DNA of 64,000 nt from Pseudomonas benzenivorans (GTDB lineage: Bacteria > Pseudomonadota > Gammaproteobacteria > Pseudomonadales > Pseudomonadaceae): positions 62,001 through 126,000 of the forward strand of contig NZ_FNCT01000007.1 of assembly GCF_900100495.1 (NCBI RefSeq), written 5' to 3'. Under the pieces are notes generated by a model. It saw only the letters and a program-made list of their open reading frames with translations. It did no database searches and was not told the DNA's origin. Made by a program: the position numbers and the translations under genes. This document shows positions 56,547 through 64,000 of this stretch, piece by piece (the stretch's first letter is position 1; every line of letters starts with the position of its first letter).

Positions 56547-58955
56547 ATGCGTTACATCCTGACTCTCCTGCTGGCCGTCTGGCCGGCATTCGCCGTTGCC
56601 GTGGTATTCGACGAGCACACCCGTAGCCTGCCGCTGGGCCAGGCGATGCAGGTGTTCGAAGACGTGCGCGGCGACGCGACCATCGACGAGATCACCTCGC
56701 CGGCGCTGCAGGCCAGCTTTCGCCAGCATGACCAGGCGGTGCTGAACGCCGGCTACTCGCGCTCGGTGTTCTGGCTGCGCCTGGACCTGGACTATCGCCC
56801 GCAGGCGCTCGGCGGCCCGCAGCCCTGGCTGCTGGAACTGGCCTACCCGCCGCTGGACCATCTGGAGCTGTACCTGGAGGACGGCCAGGGCGGCTTCCGC
56901 CTGGCCCAGCGCACCGGCGATGGATTGCCGTTCGCCAGCCGGCAGATCAAGCAGAACAACTACCTGTTCGAGCTCAAGTTGCAGCCGAACCAGCCGCAGC
57001 GCGTCTTCCTGCGCCTGCACAGCCAGGGCTCGATCCAGGTGCCGCTGAGCCTCTGGTCGCCGACCGCCTACCTGGAGGAGCAGCCCGCGCGCATCTATGT
57101 GCTCGGCATCATCTACGGCGTGCTGCTGGTGATGCTGATCTACAACCTGTTCATCTACCTGAGTGTGCGCGACACCAGCTACCTCTACTACATCCTCTAT
57201 ATCGCCTCGTTCGGCCTGTACCAGGTCTCGGTCAATGGCGCCGGCATCGAGTATTTCTGGCCGGACAGCCCCTGGTGGGCGAACGCCGCCACGCCCTTCC
57301 TGATCGGCTCGGCGGCGCTGTTCGGCTGCCAGTTCGCCCGCAGCTTCCTGCACACCGCCGAGCACAGCCCCTGGGTCGACCGTACCCTGCTGCTGATGAT
57401 GGCCGGTGGCGCCGGGGTGATGATCCTGGCGCTGACCGCCAGCTATGCGCTGTCCCTGCGCCTGGCCACTTCCCTGGCGCTGGTGTTCACCGTGGTGATC
57501 TTCGTCGCCGGGGTGCTCGCCTGGCTGCGCGGCATGCGCGTGGCGCGCTACTTCATCATCGCCTGGACCGCGTTTCTCGCCGGTGGGGCGATCAACACCC
57601 TGATGGTGCTCGGCTACCTGCCCAACCTGTTCCTGACCATGTATGCCAGCCAGATCGGCTCGGCCCTGGAGGTCGGCCTGTTGTCTCTGGCGCTGGCCGA
57701 CCGGATCAACGCGATGAAGGAGGAGCGCGCGCGCATCCTCCAGGAGGCCGGGCGCAAGCTGGAGGCGCTGAACCAGGAGCTGGCCGACAGCAACCGCCTG
57801 AAGGACGAGTTCCTCGCCACCGTCACCCATGAGCTGCGCACGCCGATGAACGGGGTGATCGGCTCGCTGGAACTGATGCAGACGCTCAGCCTGGACGTCG
57901 AGTTGGCGCAGTACCAGAAGACCGCCGCCGGCTCGGCGCGGGACATGATGCGGATGGTCAACGACATCCTCGCCCTGACCGAGTTGCAGGCCGGCAAGCT
58001 CTACCCGCTGCGCGAGCCGTTCAGCCTGCGCGGCTTGTTCGACGGCCTGCGCGCGCAGTACGCGCCGCGCGCCGAGGACAAGGGGCTGCACTTTGCCCTG
58101 GAGCTGGACGAAAGCCTGCCGGACACCGTCGAAGGCGATGCCGGCAAGCTGGCCCAGAGCCTCGGCCATCTGCTCGACAACGCCATCAAGTTCACCGCGC
58201 GGGGCGAGGTGCGCCTGCGCGTCGCTCGCGCGGATGGCCCGGCCGATGGCGTGGCCCTGAGCATCGAGGTGCTCGACAGCGGGGTGGGCTTCGGTGCGCC
58301 GCAGGAGGCCTCCCTGTACCAGCGCTTCCGCCAGCTGGATGGCTCGATGACCCGCGAATACGGTGGCCTGGGCATCGGCCTGGCGATCTGTCGGCAGTTG
58401 GTCGAGCTGCTCGGCGGCAGCCTCGGCCATGAGTCGCGGCCGGGCCAGGGCAGTTGCTTCCGTTTGCAGGTGCCGCTGGCCCTGCCGGCGCCTGGCGCTG
58501 CGCAGCCGCTGCCGCCACGCCGCGCCCAGGCCCAGGCGCTGCGGCATGCCGAGCAATGCACGGTGCTGATCGTCGAGGACAACGCGATCAACCAGCTAGT
58601 GACCCGCGGCATGCTGCTCAAGCTCGGTTACCGCGTGCGCACCGCCGACAATGGCGCCGAAGCGCTCGAGCTGCTGCGCCGCGAGCGGGTCGATGCGGTG
58701 CTGCTGGACTGCCAGATGCCGGTGATGGATGGCTTCGCCGCCTGCCGGGCGCTGCGCACGTTGCCCGGCTGCGCCGAGCTGCCGGTGCTGGCGCTCACCG
58801 CCCACAGCCACAGCGGCGACCGCGAGCGCTGCCTGGCTGCGGGGATGGACGACTACCTGGCCAAGCCGGTGAAATTCGAGGCGCTGCGGCTGCTGCTGCA
58901 CGACTGGGTGCTGTGCCGACCGGCCAGCGTTGCGGTGACATCCAGCCCTTCCTAG
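56547..58955 (+). CDS. ladS: Hybrid sensor histidine kinase LadS
   Basis: An 802-residue hybrid kinase. After a signal segment (1-18), a 7TMR-DISMED2 extracellular domain (about 25-165), seven membrane helices (about 183-388), HisKA with H428 (THELRTPM), a HATPase domain and a receiver with D721 (LLDCQMPVMDG). The order and place next to thiD and a TetR-acyl-CoA dehydrogenase pair equal P. aeruginosa PA3974 LadS, which activates the GacS/GacA-RsmY/RsmZ pathway. No Hpt domain is present. Confidence 0.93.
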   Translation: MRYILTLLLAVWPAFAVAVVFDEHTRSLPLGQAMQVFEDVRGDATIDEITSPALQASFRQHDQAVLNAGYSRSVFWLRLDLDYRPQALGGPQPWLLELAYPPLDHLELYLEDGQGGFRLAQRTGDGLPFASRQIKQNNYLFELKLQPNQPQRVFLRLHSQGSIQVPLSLWSPTAYLEEQPARIYVLGIIYGVLLVMLIYNLFIYLSVRDTSYLYYILYIASFGLYQVSVNGAGIEYFWPDSPWWANAATPFLIGSAALFGCQFARSFLHTAEHSPWVDRTLLLMMAGGAGVMILALTASYALSLRLATSLALVFTVVIFVAGVLAWLRGMRVARYFIIAWTAFLAGGAINTLMVLGYLPNLFLTMYASQIGSALEVGLLSLALADRINAMKEERARILQEAGRKLEALNQELADSNRLKDEFLATVTHELRTPMNGVIGSLELMQTLSLDVELAQYQKTAAGSARDMMRMVNDILALTELQAGKLYPLREPFSLRGLFDGLRAQYAPRAEDKGLHFALELDESLPDTVEGDAGKLAQSLGHLLDNAIKFTARGEVRLRVARADGPADGVALSIEVLDSGVGFGAPQEASLYQRFRQLDGSMTREYGGLGIGLAICRQLVELLGGSLGHESRPGQGSCFRLQVPLALPAPGAAQPLPPRRAQAQALRHAEQCTVLIVEDNAINQLVTRGMLLKLGYRVRTADNGAEALELLRRERVDAVLLDCQMPVMDGFAACRALRTLPGCAELPVLALTAHSHSGDRERCLAAGMDDYLAKPVKFEALRLLLHDWVLCRPASVAVTSSPS

Positions 58956-59031
58956 TGCTGCGCCACCTAGCGCTCGGCGGCTGTATCAGCAGGGGCGCGG
59001 GGCGCAGCTGATTCTCGATCGAGCTATTTCC

Positions 59032-59066
59032 GGTGCGCACCACCTAGGCGGCCCCGCGCGCCCTAC
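59032..59066. repeat. Single long-arm unit of the GTAGGGTGCGC repeat (copy 5)
   Basis: GGTGCGCACCACCTAGGCGG then CCCCGCGCGCCCTAC, the long variant on the reverse orientation. No inverse partner nearby. Confidence 0.55.
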
Positions 59067-59123
59067 AGGGCTGGCTCCTGATCGGCCGCAGTTTTGGCTG
59101 GAACGTCCCTTTAGTCATGCTCT

Positions 59124-59160
59124 GGATTCTGATTCACTCAAGGTCAGTGAATCAGGATTC
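59124..59160. promoter_or_regulatory. Inverted repeat before tetR, likely operator
   Basis: 15-bp arms (59124-59138 and 59146-59160) with two mismatches; the core CTGATTCACT / AGTGAATCAG is perfect, spacer 7 bp. It ends 5 bp before the TetR ATG. Predicted site of autoregulation of the TetR-dehydrogenase operon. Confidence 0.7.
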
Positions 59161-59165
59161 AGACC

Positions 59166-59801
59166 ATGGCCTACCGCACCACCGCAGCACGACTCGACCG
59201 CGACCAGGCCCTGCGTCAACGCATCCTCGCCTGCGCTCTGGCACGCGTCGCCGCGGGCGGTTTCGCCAGCCTGACCATGCAGGCGCTGGCCGAGGATGTC
59301 GGCATCGCCACCGGCAGCCTGTACCGGCACTTTCACGGCAAGGGCGAACTGGCCGCCGAGGTGTTCGCCGCCGCCAGCCAGCATGAGCTGGAGGCCCTGG
59401 CCGCAGCGCTGCGCGGCCCCGGCAGTCCGGCCGAGCGCCTGGCCGCCGGGCTGCGGCAGTTCGCCACGCGTGCCTGGCACAGCCGACGCCTGGCCTTCGC
59501 CCTGATCGCCGAGCCGGTCGAGCCGCAGGTCGACGAGCAGCGCCTGCTCTACCGCGAGGCCTACGCCGAGCTGTTCGTCGAGCTGCTCGAGCAGGGCGTC
59601 GCCGCCGGCGCCTTCCGTGTGCAGCACATCGGCCTGAGCGCCGCCTGCCTGGTCGGCGCGATTGCCGAGGCGCTGGTCGGCCCGCTGTCACCACCCGCGC
59701 GCGCGGCGCGCGCCGCGGGTCATCCCACCCTGGAACTGGCCGAAGTCAGCCAGAGCCTGGTGACCTTTTGCCTGCGCGCCGTTGGCGCCGAGGAGTGCTA
59801 G
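59166..59801 (+). CDS. TetR family regulator of the adjacent acyl-CoA dehydrogenase
   Basis: A 211-residue TetR protein with an HTH at residues 18-60 (LTMQALAEDVGIATGSLYRH). The C-terminal domain is acyl-CoA-like in neighbourhood only. The stop lies 2 bp before the dehydrogenase ATG, so the two form an operon that this protein probably controls through the dyad at 59124-59160. Equivalent in position to PA3973. Confidence 0.88.
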   Translation: MAYRTTAARLDRDQALRQRILACALARVAAGGFASLTMQALAEDVGIATGSLYRHFHGKGELAAEVFAAASQHELEALAAALRGPGSPAERLAAGLRQFATRAWHSRRLAFALIAEPVEPQVDEQRLLYREAYAELFVELLEQGVAAGAFRVQHIGLSAACLVGAIAEALVGPLSPPARAARAAGHPTLELAEVSQSLVTFCLRAVGAEEC

Positions 59802-59803
59802 CC

Positions 59804-61453
59804 ATGCAACCGAACCTGCTCGCCGAAACCCACGAAGTCTTCAACCAGGTACCACCGCTGGACGACGTCAACCTCTACCGCATCGACCTGCCGCTGCAGG
59901 AGTGGACCCGGCGCTTCGGCGGCGACTGGGCCGAGGCGCGCATCGACGCCTACGGTGCCCTGGCCGGCGGCGAACTGATGGCGGCGGGCTTTCTGGCCAA
60001 CGAGAACAAGCCGGTGTTCAAGAGCCATGACCGCTTCGGTCATCGCATCGACCTGGTCGAGTTCCATCCCGCCTACCACCAACTGATGAGCGCGGCGATC
60101 GAGCATGGCATTCCCTCCATGCCCTGGACCGCTCCGCGCCCCGGCGCCCAGGTCGCCCGCGCGGCCATGAGCTACCTGCACAGCCAGGCCGAGGCCGGCA
60201 GCGGCTGCCCGCTGACCATGACCTACGCCAGCGTGCCGGCGCTCAAGCTGCAGCCGGACATCGCCGCGCTGTGGCTGCCGAAGATCCTTTCGCGCGAATA
60301 CGACCCGCGCAACCTGCCGATCGAGCAGAAGAACGGCGCCACCATCGGCATGGCCATGACCGAGAAGCAGGGCGGCACCGACGTGCGCGCCAACACCACC
60401 CGCGCCTATCCGGTCGGCGCCCCCGGCCCGGGGCAGGCCTACGAGCTGGTCGGGCACAAGTGGTTCTGCTCGGCGCCGATGTGCGACGCCTTCCTCACCC
60501 TGGCCTATACCGATCGGGGCCTGACCTGCTTCCTGCTGCCGCGGCATCGCCCGGACGGCACGCGCAACCAGTTCTATATCCAGCGCCTGAAGAACAAGCT
60601 GGGCAACTGGTCGAACGCCTCCAGCGAGGTGGAATACCGCGGCGCCCTGGCCTGGATGATCGGCGAGGAGGGCCGTGGCGTGCCGACCATCATCGAGATG
60701 GTGGCGCTGACCCGCTTCGATTGCATGGTCGGCTCCAGCGCCCTGATGCGCCAGGCGCTGACCCAGGCCGCGCACCACTGCGCCTACCGCCAGGTCGGCG
60801 GCCGGGTGCTCAGCGAACAGCCGTTGATGCAGAACGTGCTGGCCGACCTGGCCCTGGAAAGCGAAGCGGCGCTGGCCCTGACGATGCGCCTGGGCCAGGC
60901 CCTGGACAACGCCCACGAGCAGCAGGAAGACAAGTTCGCCCGCCTGGTCACCGCGGTGGGCAAGTACTGGATCTGCAAACGCGCCCCGGCGATGATCAAC
61001 GAGGCCGCCGAATGCATGGGCGGCGCCGGCTACGTCGAGGACAGCATCCTCCCAAGGCTGTACCGCGAGGCGCCGGTCAACTCGACCTGGGAAGGCTCCG
61101 GCAACGTGCAGTGCCTGGACGTGCTGCGCGCCCTGTCCAAGGAGCCGGGCGTGCTCGACGCGCTGTTCAATGAGCTGGGCGACGGCCATGGCGATGCGCG
61201 GCTCAAGGCGCACATCCAGCGCCTGCAGGCGGATTTCCGCGACAGCGCCGAGATCCAGTACCGTGCCCGCCAGCTGACCGAGGACGTGGCCCTGGCGCTG
61301 CAGGCCAAGCTGCTGCTGGAGGCCGGTAACGCCACGGTCAGTGACGCCTTTATCGCCAGCCGCCTGGGCGAGGGCGGGCGGGTCTACGGCACCCTGCCGC
61401 GCGGCGTGGATGTCACGGCGCTGGTGGCGCGCAGCATGCCGCAGCTGGGGTGA
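59804..61453 (+). CDS. Acyl-CoA dehydrogenase, AidB-like
   Basis: A 549-residue acyl-CoA dehydrogenase of the AidB subfamily. MAMTEKQGGTDVRANTT, HKWFCSAPMCDAFL and the NSTWEGSGNVQCLDVLR segment (its Glu is the usual base) match AidB, which has isovaleryl-CoA dehydrogenase-like activity and protects DNA from alkylation in E. coli. A regulator gene lies directly upstream. The ATG at 59804 is chosen over one 12 codons upstream. Confidence 0.92.
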   Translation: MQPNLLAETHEVFNQVPPLDDVNLYRIDLPLQEWTRRFGGDWAEARIDAYGALAGGELMAAGFLANENKPVFKSHDRFGHRIDLVEFHPAYHQLMSAAIEHGIPSMPWTAPRPGAQVARAAMSYLHSQAEAGSGCPLTMTYASVPALKLQPDIAALWLPKILSREYDPRNLPIEQKNGATIGMAMTEKQGGTDVRANTTRAYPVGAPGPGQAYELVGHKWFCSAPMCDAFLTLAYTDRGLTCFLLPRHRPDGTRNQFYIQRLKNKLGNWSNASSEVEYRGALAWMIGEEGRGVPTIIEMVALTRFDCMVGSSALMRQALTQAAHHCAYRQVGGRVLSEQPLMQNVLADLALESEAALALTMRLGQALDNAHEQQEDKFARLVTAVGKYWICKRAPAMINEAAECMGGAGYVEDSILPRLYREAPVNSTWEGSGNVQCLDVLRALSKEPGVLDALFNELGDGHGDARLKAHIQRLQADFRDSAEIQYRARQLTEDVALALQAKLLLEAGNATVSDAFIASRLGEGGRVYGTLPRGVDVTALVARSMPQLG

Positions 61454-61698
61454 GCCGAGCGCGGTGCCCGGCTTGAGCCAAGGACCCGGCATCAGTGCGG
61501 CTGGGTGCAACTGATCGCGCAACCATTGCGCCCACCGCGCAGCCTGGGTTCGCTGGCGGGGCAACCCCGGCCCCCGGCGGGGCGCCGCAGCCGTTGCCGG
61601 AGGAGCTTGGGGCGTTGTCGAAGTAGTTACGCGGTGCTACCGCAAGTCGCGGCGATGCAGGCAAGATAGGCGCGTGTCTCCTGTCAGGAATACCAATC

Positions 61699-63171
61699 GT
61701 GAGCCCTTGTTCCGCAGACTTCGTCGTCGCCAATAGTGCAGAGGAGGCGGTGGATCGCCTGGCCGCCCTGCATCAGCAGGCCACCAGTGCCCTGAGCCAG
61801 GCGCTCAAGCGCTACCTCAAGGAACGCGTCAAGCCGGACGCCGCCCAGCACGACCAATTCCGCTACCCGGAACTGCGCCTGACCTACCTGTGCCAGGGCG
61901 AAGTGCCGACCACCGTGCGCGCCTACGCCAAGGTCCAGGTGCCGGGGACCTACAGCGTCACCGTCACCCACCCGGCGGCCTTCCGCAATTACCTGCTGGA
62001 GCAGCTGCGCCCGTTGATGGCCGACTTCACCGTGCGCATCGAAGTGGGCATGAGCCGGCAGAACATTCCCTACCCCTACGTGGTCGAGCAGGGCGACGAG
62101 CTGGCCGGCTCCGGGGTCACCGCCGCCGAGCTGGCGCGGGTGTTCCCCAGCACCGACCTGTCCGCCGCCACCGATAGCGTGGCCGACGGCCTGTACGAGT
62201 GGGAGCGTGCCGATCCCATGCCGCTGGCGCTGTTCGATGCGGCGCGGGTGGACTTTTCCCTACGCCGCCTGGTGCATTACACCGGCAGCGACTGGCGCCA
62301 TGTGCAGCCGTGGATCCTGCTGACCAACTACCACCGCTACGTCGACCAGTTCATCCGTCACGGCCTGGATATGCTGTGCGACGACTCGCGCTTCGTGCGC
62401 ATGGTGTTGCCGGGCAACGTGGTGCTGAAGCGCGGCATGGACGAGGGCGAGATGCAGGCGATCATCGAAGGAGTGGTCTGGCACCGCTACCAGATGCCGG
62501 CCTACCACCTGCAGGCGGACGACGGCCACGGGGTGACCCTGGTGAACATCGGTGTCGGCCCGTCCAACGCGAAGAACATCACCGACCACCTGGCGGTGCT
62601 GCGCCCGCACTGCTGGCTGATGATCGGCCACTGCGGCGGCCTGCGCCAGTCGCAGACCATCGGCGACTACGTGCTGGCCCACGCCTACATGCGCCGCGAC
62701 GGCATCCTCGACCGCGTGCTGCCGCCGAATATCCCGCTGCCGGCGCTGGCCGAGGTGCAGCTGGCGCTGCAGGAGGCAGCCGCCCAGGTCACCGGCGAGC
62801 GCGGCGACGACCTCAAGCGGCGTCTGCGCACCGGCACCGTGCTGACCTACGACGACCGCAACTGGGAATTGCGCTGGGCCCAGGAACGGCCGCTGATTAA
62901 CCTGGCACGGGCGGTGGCGGTGGACATGGAAAGCGGCACCGTCGCCGCCCAGGGCTATCGCCTGCGGGTGCCCTACGGCACCCTGTTGTGCGTGTCCGAC
63001 AAGCCGCTGCACAGCGAGCTCAAGCTGCCCGGCGCCGCCGGCGCCTTCTATGAGCGGGCGGTGACCCAGCACCTGCACATCGGCATCGCCGCCCTCGACC
63101 TGCTGCGCAGCCAGCTCAACTCGCTGCACTCGCGCAAGCTGCGCAGCTTCGACGAGCCGCCGTTCCGGTAG
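61699..63171 (+). CDS. amn: AMP nucleosidase
   Basis: A 490-residue enzyme that splits AMP into adenine and ribose-5-phosphate, adjusting the AMP pool. N-terminal EVPTTVRAYAKVQVPGTYSV regulatory domain, then the NP-I fold with VTLVNIGVGPSNAKNITDHL and AVDMESGTVAAQGYRLRVPYG. Starts with GTG. Its stop codon is part of the GTAGGTTGGG repeat that follows. Confidence 0.95.
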   Translation: MSPCSADFVVANSAEEAVDRLAALHQQATSALSQALKRYLKERVKPDAAQHDQFRYPELRLTYLCQGEVPTTVRAYAKVQVPGTYSVTVTHPAAFRNYLLEQLRPLMADFTVRIEVGMSRQNIPYPYVVEQGDELAGSGVTAAELARVFPSTDLSAATDSVADGLYEWERADPMPLALFDAARVDFSLRRLVHYTGSDWRHVQPWILLTNYHRYVDQFIRHGLDMLCDDSRFVRMVLPGNVVLKRGMDEGEMQAIIEGVVWHRYQMPAYHLQADDGHGVTLVNIGVGPSNAKNITDHLAVLRPHCWLMIGHCGGLRQSQTIGDYVLAHAYMRRDGILDRVLPPNIPLPALAEVQLALQEAAAQVTGERGDDLKRRLRTGTVLTYDDRNWELRWAQERPLINLARAVAVDMESGTVAAQGYRLRVPYGTLLCVSDKPLHSELKLPGAAGAFYERAVTQHLHIGIAALDLLRSQLNSLHSRKLRSFDEPPFR

Positions 63172-63306
63172 GTTGGGTTGAGCTTGCGAAGCCCAACAGG
63201 GCGTGCGCAGCACGCCGCCCGGCGTCCTAGTTTGTGGCTGCGCGGAGTTCACGGTGCTCGGCTCGCGTCCGTCATGTTGGGCTTCGCCGAGCTCAGCCCA
63301 ACCTAC
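63168..63306. repeat. GTAGGTTGGG inverted repeat pair after amn
   Basis: The left arm 63168-63197 (GTAGGTTGGGTTGAGCTTGC, then GAAGCCCAAC) and the right arm 63276-63306 are inverse copies with about three differences. The left arm begins at the amn stop codon itself. The 78 bp between them hold no gene. It lies between convergent genes. Confidence 0.8.
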
Positions 63307-63326
63307 GGCCCAACCTAGCCACCGCG

Positions 63327-64000
63327 TTACTGGCTGGCGTCCAGCACCACCCGGTAGCGCGCCTTGCCGGCGCGCAGGTGGTCGAGGGCGTCGTTGACCC
63401 GGCTCATGGGGAAGTGCTCGACCTGCGGCAGTATCTGGTGGCGGGCGCAGAACTCCAGCATGGTCGCCATGCTCGCCGGCGAGCCCACCGGCGAGCCGGA
63501 CAGGCTGCGCTGGCGCGGGATCAGGTTGAACACGTGCACCGGGATGGCGTTTGGCACGATGCCGACGAAATGCAGCCGGCCCTTGCCGCGCAGGGTGCCG
63601 ATCAGCGCGTTCCAGTCCAGATCGGCGCTGGCGGTGACCAGCAGGAAGTCCAGGCTGCCGGCGATCGCCTTGAGCGCCTCGCTGTCGGTGGAGGCCACCA
63701 CCTGGTGCGCGCCGAGGCGCCGGGCCTCGTCCTGCTTGCTCAGCGACGAGGTGAAGGCGGTAACCGCGCAGCCCCAGGCATTGAGGAAGCGCAGGGCCAG
63801 GTGGCCGAGGCCGCCGATGCCGACCACGCCGACCCGCTCGGTGGGTTTCACGTCGAACTCCAGCAGCGGGCTGAACACCGTCGAGCCGGCGCAGAACAGT
63901 GGCCCGACCAGGCTCGGCTCGAGATTGTCCGGCAGCGGGATGGCCCAGGCCCAGTGGCTGCGCAGGCGGTCGGCAAAGCCGCCGTGGCTGCCGACTATGG
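63327..64000 (-). CDS. Zinc-dependent alcohol dehydrogenase (YahK-like), N-terminus cut by window edge
   Basis: The visible 3' part (about 224 residues, open to the right edge) is an NADP-dependent medium-chain zinc alcohol dehydrogenase. The visible motifs are GSHGGFADRLRSHWAWAIPLP, LFCAGSTVFSPL and the Rossmann motif VGVVGIGGLGHLALRFLNAWG; the C-terminus RAGKARYRVVLDASQ is typical of the YahK/Adh group. Substrate is broad aldehydes in relatives. The zinc-ligand region is outside the window. Confidence 0.85.
   Translation of the reverse strand, partial: IVGSHGGFADRLRSHWAWAIPLPDNLEPSLVGPLFCAGSTVFSPLLEFDVKPTERVGVVGIGGLGHLALRFLNAWGCAVTAFTSSLSKQDEARRLGAHQVVASTDSEALKAIAGSLDFLLVTASADLDWNALIGTLRGKGRLHFVGIVPNAIPVHVFNLIPRQRSLSGSPVGSPASMATMLEFCARHQILPQVEHFPMSRVNDALDHLRAGKARYRVVLDASQ

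Overview
The window is a 64 kb piece of a high-GC Pseudomonas chromosome. The evidence is gene order: ppa, mpl-ubiX, lrgAB-like genes, mpg, proA-nadD-rsfS-rlmH-mrdA-rodA-mltB-rlpA-dacC-ybeD-lipB, holA-lptE-leuS, lnt-corC-ybeY-ybeZ-miaB, hemL-thiE-thiD and ladS-tetR-acyl-CoA dehydrogenase-amn follow, from memory, the order of the P. aeruginosa PAO1 core genome. The sequence does not look like P. aeruginosa itself: lipA is inverted relative to lipB, and many short intergenic repeats are present. A species cannot be named from the window.

Layout. 1-2.8 kb: the end of a DUF2236/MpaB-type oxygenase gene divergent from a TetR regulator, a TauE/SafE permease, an orphan HicA-like protein and a small membrane protein. 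2.8-10 kb: a YhcC-like radical SAM protein, ppa, mtfA, a membrane-anchored protein with decayed PP2C and kinase domains, a GNAT protein, then mpl-ubiX-YceK-like lipoprotein. 10-20 kb: a metallo-hydrolase, an acyl-CoA dehydrogenase, a periplasmic-sensor GGDEF-EAL protein, a methyltransferase, a TIP30-like oxidoreductase, a MORN-repeat C13 protease lipoprotein and a MaoC hydratase. 20-26 kb: an LrgA/LrgB pair, a Lon-N domain protein, a DedA-PAP2 fusion, mpg, a PPM-type methyltransferase and an alpha/beta hydrolase with a probable PilZ-like tail.

26.6-36.8 kb is a dense plus-strand run that goes from proline and NAD synthesis through ribosome factors to the elongasome (PBP2, RodA), septal or lateral peptidoglycan enzymes (MltB, RlpA, DacC) and lipoate transfer (YbeD, LipB). 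36.8-40 kb holds inverted lipA, a second lytic transglycosylase and arfA, with several repeats and MITE-like elements. 40-52 kb is outer-membrane and translation housekeeping (holA, lptE, leuS, lnt, corC, ybeY, ybeZ, miaB). 52-64 kb carries a Sel1 protein, a membrane protein translationally coupled to hemL, thiE, thiD, the hybrid sensor kinase LadS, a TetR/AidB-like dehydrogenase pair, amn and a truncated zinc alcohol dehydrogenase gene.

No rRNA, tRNA, CRISPR array, prophage or complete insertion sequence was seen. I did not find a clear new multi-gene system. The most unusual items are the pseudo-phosphatase/pseudokinase fusion, the MORN-C13 lipoprotein protease, the hydrolase-PilZ-like fusion, arfA with its in-gene hairpin, three MITE-like inverted-repeat elements, and a family of GTAGGGTGCGC repeats seen five times.
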